From the NCBI RefSeq assembly GCF_000149955.1, contig NC_030988.1, positions 515,047 through 579,046 on the forward strand: a DNA stretch of 64,000 nucleotides, in the 5' to 3' direction. The translations under genes and the position numbers were made by a program. A model generated the notes under the pieces. That model saw nothing but the letters and a program-made list of their open reading frames with translations. It was not told where the DNA came from and ran no database searches. The DNA comes from Fusarium oxysporum f. sp. lycopersici 4287 (lineage: Eukaryota; Ascomycota; Sordariomycetes; Hypocreales; Nectriaceae). This document shows, one piece after another, positions 1-10,601 of this stretch. Within the stretch, counting starts at the first letter, position 1. The number at the start of each line of letters is the position of its first letter.

Positions 1-2360
1 AACTCCCCCTTTCTCTCTTGGTCATCGCTTGCAGCCATGAATATGTAACCCACAACAAACGGTAGTTCGCTCTCTTTCTCGATGTAAGAGGTAGTGTACA
101 GCTGCTTCAAGGTGAAATCACAGGCCTCTTTGACATGACGCAAGAACTTCCAACACCACCTATGCATGAGCAAGTATGGAAATGAAAACTCCAAGGTTTC
201 TGCTCCCAAGGCCAAAACCAGAGACCTCAAAAGCTCGCCTGGAGGCCACTGGGCTTCTCCAGTCATCTTCTTACGCTGTTTGGGCTGACGCTTCTTCCTC
301 AGCTCGTCTCGGTCATCGATTAGAGTAAGCATGAGAGTGTTGTTTTTCTCTGATCCTTCTTCCTGGAACCTACTACGCGAGATGATCTGGTCAACATGCT
401 CGGGCGACAGGTCAATCTGACCTGATCCTCTTACATATCTTTCAACAAACATACATGATACTGGGGCACCGTCCTTAATGCCACGTGGCCCGCCACGAGA
501 GGCCAGGCCATGGTGTCTCCCAGGCCGCCGCAGTAGCCTGCTCCCACCAACAGCGAAAGTTGAAGCAGAATAGCCCATTTGCAGAAGAAAGTGTTTTAGG
601 TAGCCGTGCCTATTTTCTGGTCGTTCACCAACGAATAAGTTGGAGTCTCCTAGCAACGTTTGGACAGTATCCATATCTGTCCAATGTCCGTTGAGAAGGC
701 CTTCATTTCGAAGGGCATTGTACAGATGTGCAGGGTACGTGATTGAGCCCCAGGCGTTCGTGATGGCAATACCAAAATTATACATCTTAGCTCGAAAGTG
801 GTATAGCACAAGGCCGCAGAGTATAGGCGAGTGGGCGAGTATACGATGTCTTTCAGATTCCATGGCTAGGCTTCCAGCCCTCTGCGAGATCCTTTGCTTG
901 GCAAGGAAGACTGGATCCTGAGCGAACCATTGTAAGGACTGTTTAAACTCGCGGAGAGCGCGCTCATTCGAAGCAGGCCAGTTTTCAATTTTCAAATTCT
1001 CGTGAAACTCGATATGGCTGCTGAGCTCATCGTCCATCGTAGTGGTGTGCTTGAGTAGGCTGTCCAGTGCATTGGATGCGCGATCTCTGATGATGTGATG
1101 AACGTCTAAGAGGATTTGGGTAGCGTATACAAGGTGAAACGGTATGTTTCCAGTCGTATCTAACTCCCGGATTCCTCGAATGAACTCGTCTTCAACTGGG
1201 TAGTTAGGAACGAGACGAGCGAGCGTGACGGCCTCTGTGAAGAATTCGGATAGGATGATCAGATCCTCTTTGAATTTGGCTTGACCTTTCTTGGACGTTC
1301 GATCACTCTGGGGATCGTACATTCCAAATATGCCTTCTTTGTAGATCGGCAAATGGTTTGGAGGTAAAACCCTAGCCAAACGATCAAGCAATAGACTGGC
1401 ATTTAGGTAGGTTTTGTCCGCAACCTCATAAATATCTTCGTTTTTACCAGCTGGGCCCCATGAAAGAATATCATCCTCTGAGAATCCATCCCGCCTGGCA
1501 CAGATAAAGAAGAACTTCTCCAAAATAGTGCAGGCACCACCATGATCCTTAAAAATTGGTAGGACTTGGTCAATAAGATTGCGTGCCAGATCAATCCCAG
1601 TATTCGTGGCAACAGCCGCGTTGGCGAGGTCAAAATGTCCGTCTCGGTAATTGGACCAAATCCATTCGATGTAGGACCTAATCTGGTTGAGATCGTTCAC
1701 CATGATTGTGTACGCTACTAGAGCATCTTCAAGCGAAGTCTGAGGTTCGGCCTCGTAAATGGTGTCATCTCCTTGTGCATTCTTGGGACGCTCGATATCA
1801 GGGACATCTAGCAACTCTGGGGAGGATTCGTAGACTTTGAGACCACTGAAACGATTACCCAAGTCCTCAAAGGATTGAAAAGATTTAGTTCCAGCAGGCA
1901 TACGAGGCCTGAGGACATCTCTGACCTTTTCCAGAATCCCAACGAAGAAGGAATGAGTGGCATCCGATTTGGTACTTGGCTTCATCCCATGGTCGATCAG
2001 TTGAGCGCCAAACTTGGCCCGCACATATATGACTCGGTCGAGAGTTTCGGCGAAGGACGGAGGGACTGAGATAAGTGGTTTCGAAGCGAAAATGAATTCA
2101 GCCAGAGGGATGAAGTCCTTGACAGCAATGACGTACTTCGGAATAGTGTGTAGAGGAGTTGGAACGTAGGTATTCTGCTTCTTAGCATCCCTTCTGGCCT
2201 TTCCTTTTAAGCGGCCTGTTCCCTTTGTCTGAATGCCGGTAGGTGTGAGTAAATCTGAAGGGTATCCGCAGGCCTTTGCTGTCGAAGCAAGCCAAGAAGC
2301 CACTGAGTCGGTGTCTTCCTTGTATTGCCGGTAGATGCTAAACAGGGAGCTGGGCAGCAT
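1..2360 (-). CDS. DUF6604-family protein, 5' part (runs off left edge)
   Basis: One uninterrupted frame runs from an ATG at 2360 to the left edge, about 786 codons with no in-frame stop; the 3' end lies outside the window. The N-terminus (MLPSSLFSIYRQYKEDTDSV, then a W-L-A-S-T-A-K-A-C-G-Y block) is the hallmark of the fungal DUF6604 domain, which normally opens a large protein of unknown function. Residues about 50-70 are Lys/Arg rich (GRLKGKARRDAKKQ), and a second basic block (DDRDELRKKRQPKQRKK) lies near residue 700. The rest is mostly helical-looking with no catalytic motif I recognise. No intron is needed in the visible part. Neighbouring repeats have not broken it, which suggests a maintained gene. 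Function unknown; family assignment from memory of the N-terminal motif. Confidence 0.85.
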   Translation of the reverse strand, partial: MLPSSLFSIYRQYKEDTDSVASWLASTAKACGYPSDLLTPTGIQTKGTGRLKGKARRDAKKQNTYVPTPLHTIPKYVIAVKDFIPLAEFIFASKPLISVPPSFAETLDRVIYVRAKFGAQLIDHGMKPSTKSDATHSFFVGILEKVRDVLRPRMPAGTKSFQSFEDLGNRFSGLKVYESSPELLDVPDIERPKNAQGDDTIYEAEPQTSLEDALVAYTIMVNDLNQIRSYIEWIWSNYRDGHFDLANAAVATNTGIDLARNLIDQVLPIFKDHGGACTILEKFFFICARRDGFSEDDILSWGPAGKNEDIYEVADKTYLNASLLLDRLARVLPPNHLPIYKEGIFGMYDPQSDRTSKKGQAKFKEDLIILSEFFTEAVTLARLVPNYPVEDEFIRGIRELDTTGNIPFHLVYATQILLDVHHIIRDRASNALDSLLKHTTTMDDELSSHIEFHENLKIENWPASNERALREFKQSLQWFAQDPVFLAKQRISQRAGSLAMESERHRILAHSPILCGLVLYHFRAKMYNFGIAITNAWGSITYPAHLYNALRNEGLLNGHWTDMDTVQTLLGDSNLFVGERPENRHGYLKHFLLQMGYSASTFAVGGSRLLRRPGRHHGLASRGGPRGIKDGAPVSCMFVERYVRGSGQIDLSPEHVDQIISRSRFQEEGSEKNNTLMLTLIDDRDELRKKRQPKQRKKMTGEAQWPPGELLRSLVLALGAETLEFSFPYLLMHRWCWKFLRHVKEACDFTLKQLYTTSYIEKESELPFVVGYIFMAASDDQERKGE

Positions 2361-2857
2361 CTTGACTTGGTGTCATGGCCCTACGTTTGTTTGTTGTTCC
2401 GATCCCGCTTACCCCGCTTGGAGCTTAGGGGAAAATGCAAGCTTGAGTAGGCGATTGTCGACTTAATCCTGTGGGAGAAAGCAAATGAACTCACGGACTA
2501 ACAAAATGTTACCGTACAGTCAGATTTGGGAAAGACTGAGAGGGCTAGAATGGACAGGGAGATGCAATGAACTTTGGAGAGTGTAAATCAGGTGATATCG
2601 GATATGTTGTGTCTTATCTCGACTGTTGGTTCCCGGTTGTCGTACACGCGCCATCCGATTGGGAGTTAATGTTCTCGAGATGGTATGACGTGGTCAGATA
2701 TGCTTGGTTGCCTATAGTCTGTGTGCGGACCAGCTATTTTATTGCAGCTCAATTAGGCGCTTGCACCCCGATTCTGATTGGAGCCCTACTCAAGAATGTA
2801 GAGCAGAAATGCGCCGCATTTCCACTTCTACACCAATCAGAATCTCCATTTTCTTAC
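2361..2857. other. Intergenic, no gene seen
   Basis: This is the upstream region of the DUF6604 gene. The long plus-strand frame across 2567-3046 lacks family features and is antisense to a better coding candidate, so it is left out. No RNA gene or clear promoter element seen. Confidence 0.4.
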
Positions 2858-3242
2858 CCCGAATTTCCCCTCTGGAAATGCTTTGCATCTTGGTTTCCTA
2901 ATCTGGGGGGAGACCTGAACCTAGCCAGTATCTCTGCCAGACGGTCCACCAGCATATCTTTGAGTCTCCGGAGACGAGCATCTTCGCTGTCGGCCTCGAA
3001 GTGGTCTCCCAACTTTCCCGCTTCTGAATCGACCGGATCGTCTTGAGAATAGTCGACATCCACCGTGTCTTTGCATCCTAAGCTTTCACTGCCCGTGTCG
3101 ATGGGGTCACTCAATGGATGTGAGATTGGCGCAACTTGGGTGAGCGACGTCAAGAGGCAGATAGCATCTGTTAGATCCTTGTAGAGGGAAGAGTTGCCCT
3201 GCATATTGGAGACTGCTGGCAAAGCGTCAGGGTGGATGGGCA
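2858..3242 (-). pseudogene. Isolated internal exon-like fragment, unknown fungal family
   Basis: The open minus-strand segment is bounded by a plausible 3' splice site (ATTAATAG before 3242) and 5' splice site (GGTAAGAA after 2858), so it reads like one internal exon. It has an acidic middle (D/E/S rich) and an amphipathic Arg/Leu helix containing RLKDMLVDRLAEILARF near its end. No ATG precedes the conserved part in frame, and I found no convincing neighbouring exons on either side. It is therefore probably a gene relic, or one exon of a gene whose other exons I cannot recognise. Function unknown. Confidence 0.35.
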
Positions 3243-4109
3243 CTATTAATTATGTCGACTTTAGCTAGTGAAGGCTGACTCAGTGATACAAAGGCACGGA
3301 AAAGCTGCTATGAGGTGGTCGGATCCAGCTTTAGGTCGTAGTAGCCCAAGCCCCGCATAACTGACATAAGATCACGTCGGATCACTCTGCAGTTAATCCG
3401 TGTTTATATTCATGTCAGCCAACAAATTACCCTACTACTACTAATGTACCAACTACCCCGCGTATCAGGTCCTGATCCACGATTTGACGCTCCGTGCATA
3501 CCACTCGTAATTCGGGTCGCCAGATGTCCGTACCAGTGTCTACGGAGAGAGGATTGCGGCCTGAGGAAATTCGGACGCGATGGGTCTTCGTCCGCAGAAA
3601 TTAGGGTTAACAGGGCCTACTAGGGCAAGTCTTGCTTCCTTGATTATTGGGAAACTACCGTATGGCCCCATGGCAGCAAACAAACCAATATCCGGACGGC
3701 AGGGCCTCCGACGATCCGTCGAAAATAAAATGAATCCGGGGCTCTCCAATTGGTGCGGCTAATAATATCCATAATGAGGCCTTCTACCTGCAGGTTCTGG
3801 TTGGCTCGAATACAGAAAGATCAACCAACACTCGAAGCGACACGTCAGCCTCATTGGACGAACGGAAGCATATCATTTGTGAAAAGATAACATATGAGAA
3901 AAGATGACAAGCAAGGCGCAGTAAGCAGGACACCACGTATCGAGAAAAATGAAAAAAGCTCTGTTAAGCGTAGGAATCTTCTTGATACATGGTACTTAGA
4001 ATCACTGAAAATTATCTTTCAATTACAACCTATTGGCATCCATGTCCGTACTCGTGGGGCCCGATTTCCACACTCTAGCGACCTCATTTTGAATCTGCGC
4101 CTTCCGTCA
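3243..4109. other. Intergenic with a repeat border, no gene seen
   Basis: No supported gene. Positions 3445-3484 share about 36 of 40 bases with 34714-34753, so a dispersed repeat begins or ends here. The 60-75 codon frames near 3540-3762 and 3894-4121 show no family signal. Confidence 0.4.
3445..3484 (+). repeat. Border of a dispersed repeat, copy 1
   Basis: The segment beginning TGTACCAACTACCCCG recurs at 34714-34753 with a few differences. Sequence upstream of the two copies is unrelated, so TGTACCAA probably marks the edge of an inserted element. In copy 2 it cuts off an OrsD-like reading frame. Type of element not determined. Confidence 0.5.
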
Positions 4110-4901
4110 TCAGAATCTTAGGTGATATCTTTTAGCTCTCTCTGGACCATCGACGGCCAATGTCCGAGTTATCAGTCTCGGGAACCACGTCAGTTTGGTA
4201 GAAATCTGGACGACCGAGTACGCTACGGCGATAATCTGTTCATCAGGGACATGTTTATAGGTATGCGTTTTGTTCCGTGTGCTTTGAAACGGTTTGGTCC
4301 GTGTGCTCTCAAACCTTTTGGCCCACGTGCTTTTAGAGGCAGTTATAAACCCGGTGACGAGGTAAAGACGATTAGACTTAGACTTAGTCTTTCTGAGTAG
4401 TTTCCAGGCCTCTTGATTGTAAAAATCATTTTTCATGAGTTGTCGGAACGTAGCTTCAGGATCAGGCAGAATATACCTCTTAACAAGCTCACTTTCAAGC
4501 CTCAACCTGTCATCCACAATACTGGGCAGGTTCAAGTTTAACAGCGCTGATAACTTCCATGTAATGCTTCGTTTTCTGACGGCTGTTGCGGTCCAATCAA
4601 CAGACCCCAAATTTTCAGGTTGAGGTAGTATGCCTGGAATGAGTTCGTCGGTTCTCCTGTAGGCTTTGTTACGCAGAGAAATGGGCGAGAAATTATCCAA
4701 AGGGGCGTTTTTGGAGACAACCAAACAACCCAGGAAACTGTCTGCTTCCGTAACCGTGATAGGATCATGAAGAACAAAGAAGCTTTGACCTTGTGCCATC
4801 ATTCGAACGCTGAAGGAGGCCTGAAAAGAAGCGCAAGAGGGTAGAGCGGGCTCGCTTAGTACAATACGCAAGAAGTGGGGGAAGCAATGGTAAACCAGCA
4901 T
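4110..4901 (-). CDS. Hypothetical fungal protein, unknown family
   Basis: A complete 263-codon frame on the minus strand. ATG codons occur at 4901 and at 4802/4799; the protein following the internal pair (MMAQGQSFFVLHDP) looks more like a genuine N-terminus, so the true product may be about 230 residues. The middle contains EATFRQLMKNDFYNQEAW followed by a hydrophobic strand NRLYLVTGFITA. This pattern occurs in uncharacterised ascomycete proteins, but no biochemical role follows from it. Residues about 195-220 come from a threefold 24-bp DNA repeat giving an octad of the type F-x-S-T-R-x-K. No introns needed, and the neighbours do not suggest a pathway. Function unknown. Confidence 0.6.
   Translation of the reverse strand: MLVYHCFPHFLRIVLSEPALPSCASFQASFSVRMMAQGQSFFVLHDPITVTEADSFLGCLVVSKNAPLDNFSPISLRNKAYRRTDELIPGILPQPENLGSVDWTATAVRKRSITWKLSALLNLNLPSIVDDRLRLESELVKRYILPDPEATFRQLMKNDFYNQEAWKLLRKTKSKSNRLYLVTGFITASKSTWAKRFESTRTKPFQSTRNKTHTYKHVPDEQIIAVAYSVVQISTKLTWFPRLITRTLAVDGPERAKRYHLRF
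4271..4342. repeat. 24-bp tandem repeat, three imperfect copies inside a reading frame
   Basis: The core CCGTGTGCT / CCACGTGCT recurs at 24-bp spacing (about 4275, 4299 and 4323). Because 24 is a multiple of 3, it yields octad repeats in the minus-strand protein at 4110-4901 without breaking frame. Confidence 0.7.
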
Positions 4902-5787
4902 GGTACTGGGATAAAGGTGGAATAGCGCCCTTTATACATTTGGCTGGAGGTCTCCATCCAATATCGCTGCTCGGCAGTCTCCGCTGCCGCGCCTTTACGA
5001 TGAGATTGTGGTAAGAAATGTAAATACTGGCTGCGCCTTTATACGCCCCAACAAATTATAGGGAGAAAGACTTTTAGGGACATCTGAGTCATTAGTTTGC
5101 TATCGTTCAAATCGCACTCCATCTCCAACTAGCGGATATGACGACGGTTGAGATAGCGGTATAGCACAAGGTATGTGAGCCCTGCTTGAAGTGGGACGTT
5201 TTGATTATCATGAACTTCATCCAGATTGGACACAACTGTGGCTTGAGTTGAAGATTTTTGAGTCTTTGAAGGTTAAATACTTGACGATGTTACGCCAAAT
5301 GTTATCTGGAAAAGCTGCCGTGGCATAAGCTGCGAATCGTGTGCTCGTGTGCTGAGATTCCGGGAAGCGCCTGTATATACGTACTGTGACTCTATACTCA
5401 TCAAGTTTATTACGAGAAATATACAAAAGCGTATTTGCTACATCTCTATAGATTCACTCATTTTCACCGAAAGTGGATGTTTTACATCATCATTGGCTGA
5501 TATTCCCTGCAATGACCCCGCATTCCACTTTCACTTGAAAGAGGCTTCTCAATACTATGCCCAAAGCAAAGTTCAAGCTAAAGTGGTGATCTCGCTATCT
5601 CATTGGCCAACTTTACTTTTTCCATTAAAGAGTTTTGACTTGAAGCTCTGCGAATGATTTGAACGCGTCGACGTGCGTATAACGTGTACACTGGCCACCT
5701 ATCTACTGGGGCATGCAAACCTAATGAATCGAAAAGTTCCGTTACCACCATCTCTTCGTAAGCATCGCATGTCGGAACATTCACATC
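4902..5787. other. Intergenic, no supported gene
   Basis: Short frames on both strands (for example 5217-5426 and 5578-5784, minus) show no family features. Sequence just left of 5788 may be the decayed upstream part of the OrsD-like gene, but I could not extend the homology through it. Confidence 0.35.
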
Positions 5788-6220
5788 ATGAAAAGCCCAT
5801 TCGAATGTACTCAGACTGGCTATTTCACGGCCACCGGATCAAGTGAGACAACCCCGTGGCTCCAGCACACCCGCTGGGCTGAGCTATTCTGTGATAGATC
5901 ACTCGGAATCATAGTCGCCACAGCGAAGCAACCTGCGTCTCAATGGAGTAGAAATTATCTGCTTGGCCAATGGCAGGGATTTTCGATGTGGAGCTCTGCC
6001 GAAACTGAAGCCCAGCTACAGATCATCCTTTATGGGCTAGACTTGATTTTCGACGGCGCAAGAGTTACGCTCGATCGTACACCGTACATCCCTCGCTGTT
6101 GGCTGAACACATTCGTGAAAGATGCCTTTTGTCCTCACGGGTTTCAGGTCATACCAAGCTTCGAGAGATATCTCGCAATATGGAAACGATTCATCTGCTT
6201 CATATTTCGCGTGCTGTACA
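5788..6220 (+). pseudogene. OrsD / telomere-linked-helicase-like gene fragment, left part
   Basis: The frame beginning at MKSPFECTQTGYF carries the order of motifs I associate with the region after the zinc-finger (DUF3505/OrsD-like) part of fungal telomere-linked helicase-type proteins. These are C-x-Q-T-G-Y-F, a TTPWLQHTRWAELF block, a central helical part, and FERYLAIWKRFICFIFRVL. The N-terminal zinc-finger portion and the helicase portion are both absent here. Homology stops exactly at the LINE insertion site near 6220 and resumes in the same frame at 12354 on the far side of the LINE. This is a truncated copy interrupted by a retrotransposon, not a working gene. Family assignment rests on motif recognition only. 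Confidence 0.6.
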
Positions 6221-6360
6221 ATACAATTTATTACGCCCGGCGGCCTGTTCTGACCGAAAGGGCACTGGTCACTAATGCTTACATACAACGCCTGCTTTTC
6301 GTCCTCGTTTCCCCAAGCCCATGCTGTGCCACACATTGCTCAATTTGTGTCCGCATATTC
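6221..6360 (-). mobile_element. Short Tad1-type LINE 3' tail, 5' truncated
   Basis: This is nearly identical in reverse to the 3' end of the LINE at 41299-41966 (shared block around 41830-41966), including the terminal GGCGTAATAAATTGT and ATTGT-repeat tail. It contains only about 140 bp of 3' UTR. It lies between two copies of the target sequence CGCGTGCTGTACA (6208-6220 and 6362-6374). This implies a second insertion into the target duplication left by the large LINE next to it. Confidence 0.7.
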
Positions 6361-6692
6361 CCGCGTGCTGTACAATACAATACAAGTCTATTACGCCCGG
6401 TAGGCCAACGCCCAATGGGCTCTGAAGCTAAAGGTACATACACTTCGCTAGTTATTGCCTTGCTCTCGCCAAGCCCATACAATTCTCACCTTGTTCCTTC
6501 CAGTCTAGTCATTGCTTTTCTTCTTAGTCCTCGTGATTGTTAGTAGTAGCAGGTCGACTTGAAGCCCAATCCCTCCAAGTGTTCAGTTTCCTATCTTCGG
6601 CGGCTGAAGCAATGCCTGCTGTTGATTATTTGAGGGCGTCATAGGTTATCGGTTAGTGTTGATAAAATGTTACTAGGTTAGTAGTGTTCCCG

Positions 6693-9600
6693 TCATCTCC
6701 GTTCCAAGCGACCTGTAGCGATCGCGAACCTGATCGTGGCCCGCACCGCGTCCATGTCTGGCTTCCATTCCTGACCGTCTGATGCTGCCTTACCTCCCAG
6801 ATGAAAGGAGAGGTTGCCGCGTTTCTCATTTATACTCTGAAACATCTCTTTGCGTTGTGTCGTCCATTTCACGCATCGAAAGAGGAAATGCTCTACCGTT
6901 TCCTTTGTCCGCCTACATGGGCACTCATCCGTCGGTGCTGCCCAGATCTGATATAGATAGCCGTTCAGTCGCGCCATTCCGGTTCTAAGCTGCGCCAGCA
7001 CGCTGGCTTCCTTCCATGATAACTGGTCGTATAGCAGGCGGGTATGTTTACCGGGCAGAGCTGAGTCGACCTTCCTAGAATGCCTGCCAACTCCATCTGG
7101 TAGCTTCCTTTCCGTTCGTAGATCTGCCCTCGCTCGATTGAGAATTGTAGTCTTTGCTTTGATCATTCCTCTCCGTGGTGTCATGTACGGCTCCGTTGCG
7201 TAACGAGCTGACATCTTGGCTGTCTTCTGGATTTTGAGCTCGCTGTCGCGTGGTAGCCAGATGATATTGACTCTGTTGCCGTTTCCTCGGAGCTTCTCTA
7301 TAGCATCATATATCTCTCGGATGTGCCCTTGGCCTGACTGCTGGCGTGGGTTACCTATAGCTTGTGCAGCCGATTTGTTACTTGTCGCGATCACAATGAC
7401 TCGATACTTCATCTCCGGCAGGTAGTTGAGACCATGAGCGATCGCTGCCAGTTCGGCTGTGTACGGGTTGTGTTCTTCCCTCGTACCCAGGGTGACCGAA
7501 AAGGTTTCGCTGATCTTGCCGGCTCTTGCCACGGATATGGGGATTCTGATAGCTACTCCCATGCCGACTAGATCATTCCGTGCGGAGCTGCTTGTCGCTA
7601 TCCTGACCGCCCATCCTGCTTTGGCTAGCTCTTTGATCTTGTTTTCTTCTTCCTCTCCTTGACTGTTCAGTATGACTTGTAGGCGTGCCTCCCACGGAGC
7701 GAGGGTGAATGGCTGAATGACTTCCATGGTATCCTTCGGTATCTCTCTGCATACATCCGCGATGCGCCTGAGTGGAGATATGAAGCGCCTGAAGGCTTTG
7801 ATTCCTCGTAGGAGGTTCCGGACCGGGTTGGTCCGCGGCAGCGTGTGTATGTCTACCCACAGCTTGCTTGCTCGTCTCCAGAATCGTTCGTGGATGGTCG
7901 CTATGTGGGCTTCAGCCTCAGCTACTCCTGTCGCCACGCTTGTGAAGGACCCTATAATCGTCTGTGCTCCTATTCTTTGTACTCGANNNNNNNNNNNNNN
8001 NNNNNNNNNNNNNNNNNNNNNNNNNNNNNNNNNNNNNNNNNNNNNNNNNNNNNNNNNNNNNNNNNNNNNNNNNNNNNNNNNNNNNNNNNNNNNNNNNNNN
8101 NNNNNNNNNNNNNNNNNNNNNNNNNNNNNNNNNNNNNNNNNNNNNNNNNNNNNNNNNNNNNNNNNNNNNNNNNNNNNNNNNNNNNNNNNNNNNNNNNNNN
8201 NNNNNNNNNNNNNNNNNNNNNNNNNNNNNNNNNNNNNNNNNNNNNNNNNNNNNNNNNNNNNNNNNNNNNNNNNNNNNNNNNNNNNNNNNNNNNNNNNNNN
8301 NNNNNNNNNNNNNNNNNNNNNNNNNNNNNNNNNNNNNNNNNNNNNNNNNNNNNNNNNNNNNNNNNNNNNNNNNNNNNNNNNNNNNNNNNNNNNNNNNNNN
8401 NNNNNNNNNNNNNNNNNNNNNNNNNNNNNNNNNNNNNNNNNNNNNNNNNNNNNNNNNNNNNNNNNNNNNNNNNNNNNNNCTTTATCAATTATTGCTTGTA
8501 TTCCTCTCTGGTTGCTCTGGGCTGTCGGTCCCGATACCCACGCAGTGTAGTCATCGACAAATGCAATAGCCCCACCATTCTTATCGATCTGAGTTTGCAC
8601 TAGATCTGCATTGAAGAATAGAAACAGTATCGGCGATAGGGGCGATCCCTGCGGAAGTCCTGCTTGTGGTAGAGGTCGGCTTTCGGAACTTTGGCCATTA
8701 ATTACAATGGTTGCAGTTCGCTCTGAACAAAAGGCATCGATCCAGCGCAAGAGACCCTCGGGGATCCCTCTCGCCTTCATCCGCTGCAGCAACCTCTCTT
8801 TGCACACACCATTGTATGCGCCTTTCACGTCGAAACTGACGAGGCTCACGACATGGCGTGAACGCCAAGCCGAGAAGATGCGCTCTTGTAGAAGTACGAG
8901 GGCTTGCTCCGTTGATCGTTGCTTCCGTGCACCGAAATGGTTGGTCGGAAGAAGTCCGTAAGTCTCTACCGCGTGGGAGATCCTCTCAGCAACTACCGAC
9001 TCTAACACCTTACCCAGCGTAGCGAGAAGCGAGATCGGTCTCCACGCTTTCGCAATCGTGTAATCATCTTTACCTGGCTTCTTGAGTGGGATGATTCGAG
9101 CATGTCTCCACTGGTCTGGTATCACGCCTTCCTCCAGTGATGCCTGAAAGATGGCGAGGACGTCGTGTTTCACTGACGGCCAGACTTGCTTCCAGACGAT
9201 CGCTGGTAGTCCATCTTCTCCTGGTGCCTTCCATGATTTTGTCGCCCACAGTTGACGTTCCACTTCTTCCAAAGTCAGGTCGGGCATCGTTACTGGGGCT
9301 CTCTGTTGTCGCGGTCCTTCGTCTTCGATAGTGTCTGGCAATGGCGGGAAGAACTTGGCTAGCAGTTCTTCGGCTTGCTCTTTATGGCTCGTTGTTGCTG
9401 TTCCGTCTGCTTTGACGAGCTGCGGTACTTTCCCAAAAGCTGCGTCATCCCCAGACTTCATGTACTTGGCTGCTTTCCAGATATTATCGTTATCCGCCAG
9501 AAACTCCTTCCAATGATTGTTCTTGCGTTGTCGGATGGCATCGTGATACTGCTTCGCCGCAGCCTTTGCCGTATTTCCCAGACCTTTAGCATTCTGCCCC

Positions 9601-10601
9601 GCACGCCTTGCGGCTCGGGCTCGATTTCTCCAGTATGTGTATATATGCCGCAGCTGTGTGAGGTCATGGGTCCACCACCGCTTTGCGTATGGCGACGGTT
9701 TGGCTCTGGGTGTCAGTGCTCGGACTGCTTCTAGCACAGCCGACATCAACCTGTCCGTTTTCTGCTGCACCGTGCTTCCCACTGGCCTAACTCTCAGCGT
9801 CTCCACAATCCTACTATTGATCTCCTTCCAGGGTGCATTCTTGAACAGAAGTCTTTCTTCCTGTTTCGGTGCCGGGACTGAAATGTCGAACACCGTCTCT
9901 ATCGTGCGATGGTCCGACCCGTGCTCCGTACCATGTATCGCGCATTTGATGTTTGCGTCTGCGAGCTCTTCGGAGGCCAGAACCAAATCAATGGTTGTTT
10001 CGTAGTCTCCGCTTTGCCATGTCTTTGTGCCCCGGCGAAGGAGGCTCCTAAGCATGAAATCGTTCATCAAGTCAATGATCGGATCCGCCTCGCCCTGTCT
10101 CTCCACTGATATATCGTCTCCGCCCCACATCTGGTCGTGGCGGTTAAAGTCGCCAGCAATGACCAGATCTACCGCTCTCCCCGATCTCTGTCTCACCTCT
10201 TTAATAGCTTTACGAAGCTTAGCGCATATGTCTTGTAGAGCTTGGGCGTCTCCCCCCGGCACGTAGACAGACGCCGTGAAGACCAGACGATCTGGCAGCC
10301 GAACAACCGATGCCGTCACGTCTGGGGAGTCTATCGGCACCTGCTCGGCTTCCACCTCCTTGTTCACCCAAAGCATACTCCGAATCACCCATCTACCTTC
10401 CCTCTCTGTCGTAGGCACCATCTTGACCCATTTGTGGTGCCCCATCGGTATTGTTAATAGCCTACCCTGAATCCTCCGTGCTTGGGGTTCTTGGATGGCT
10501 AATACGGTTGCATCCTGAATGTCCTTGTCGTTCATTAAACTATCATGTACCGGTCCTTGCTTTCTGACATTCAGTTGAAACAGTCGGAATATGCTATTCA
10601 T
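6693..10601 (-). CDS. LINE ORF2: endonuclease / reverse transcriptase / RNase H
   Basis: This protein nicks target DNA and copies the LINE RNA (target-primed reverse transcription). The APE-like endonuclease is N-terminal ([32 protein letters not shown]). The RT follows with [33 protein letters not shown] and the catalytic box FVDDY. After the N run come an RNase H-like domain ([12 protein letters not shown]) and a C-terminal zinc knuckle C-x-C-x8-H-x4-C. I place the start at the ATG at 10601, not the in-frame ATG at 10646, because 10601 overlaps the ORF1 stop in an ATGAATAG arrangement mirrored by the other LINE (19466). The frame is open on both sides of the 493-bp gap, so intactness inside it is unknown. 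Confidence 0.85.
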   Translation of the reverse strand: MNSIFRLFQLNVRKQGPVHDSLMNDKDIQDATVLAIQEPQARRIQGRLLTIPMGHHKWVKMVPTTEREGRWVIRSMLWVNKEVEAEQVPIDSPDVTASVVRLPDRLVFTASVYVPGGDAQALQDICAKLRKAIKEVRQRSGRAVDLVIAGDFNRHDQMWGGDDISVERQGEADPIIDLMNDFMLRSLLRRGTKTWQSGDYETTIDLVLASEELADANIKCAIHGTEHGSDHRTIETVFDISVPAPKQEERLLFKNAPWKEINSRIVETLRVRPVGSTVQQKTDRLMSAVLEAVRALTPRAKPSPYAKRWWTHDLTQLRHIYTYWRNRARAARRAGQNAKGLGNTAKAAAKQYHDAIRQRKNNHWKEFLADNDNIWKAAKYMKSGDDAAFGKVPQLVKADGTATTSHKEQAEELLAKFFPPLPDTIEDEGPRQQRAPVTMPDLTLEEVERQLWATKSWKAPGEDGLPAIVWKQVWPSVKHDVLAIFQASLEEGVIPDQWRHARIIPLKKPGKDDYTIAKAWRPISLLATLGKVLESVVAERISHAVETYGLLPTNHFGARKQRSTEQALVLLQERIFSAWRSRHVVSLVSFDVKGAYNGVCKERLLQRMKARGIPEGLLRWIDAFCSERTATIVINGQSSESRPLPQAGLPQGSPLSPILFLFFNADLVQTQIDKNGGAIAFVDDYTAWVSGPTAQSNQRGIQAIIDKXXXXXXXXXXXXXXXXXXXXXXXXXXXXXXXXXXXXXXXXXXXXXXXXXXXXXXXXXXXXXXXXXXXXXXXXXXXXXXXXXXXXXXXXXXXXXXXXXXXXXXXXXXXXXXXXXXXXXXXXXXXXXXXXXXXXXXXXXXXXXXXXXXXXXXXXXXXXXXXXXXXXXRVQRIGAQTIIGSFTSVATGVAEAEAHIATIHERFWRRASKLWVDIHTLPRTNPVRNLLRGIKAFRRFISPLRRIADVCREIPKDTMEVIQPFTLAPWEARLQVILNSQGEEEENKIKELAKAGWAVRIATSSSARNDLVGMGVAIRIPISVARAGKISETFSVTLGTREEHNPYTAELAAIAHGLNYLPEMKYRVIVIATSNKSAAQAIGNPRQQSGQGHIREIYDAIEKLRGNGNRVNIIWLPRDSELKIQKTAKMSARYATEPYMTPRRGMIKAKTTILNRARADLRTERKLPDGVGRHSRKVDSALPGKHTRLLYDQLSWKEASVLAQLRTGMARLNGYLYQIWAAPTDECPCRRTKETVEHFLFRCVKWTTQRKEMFQSINEKRGNLSFHLGGKAASDGQEWKPDMDAVRATIRFAIATGRLERR
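7987..8479. other. Assembly gap (493 N) inside LINE ORF2
   Basis: A run of N replaces the region between the RT active-site box and the RNase H domain. Any frame shown across it is unverified. Confidence 0.99.

Noticed and set aside
2567..3046. 159-codon plus-strand frame
   Set aside because: Antisense to an exon-like segment with splice signals and an amphipathic helix; itself it is Ser/Arg-rich low-complexity with no family features.
3601..3612. TTAGGGTTAACAGGG resembling telomere repeat
   Set aside because: A single TTAGGG without tandem repetition; not a telomere array.
6037..6543. Minus-strand frames and the tail of the plus frame after 6220
   Set aside because: The plus frame after 6220 is translated LINE 3' UTR, and the minus frames are antisense to the OrsD-like fragment.
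7717..8603. Plus-strand frames of 200-277 codons crossing the N run
   Set aside because: Most of their length is unknown bases, and the real coding content on both sides is the minus-strand LINE ORF2.
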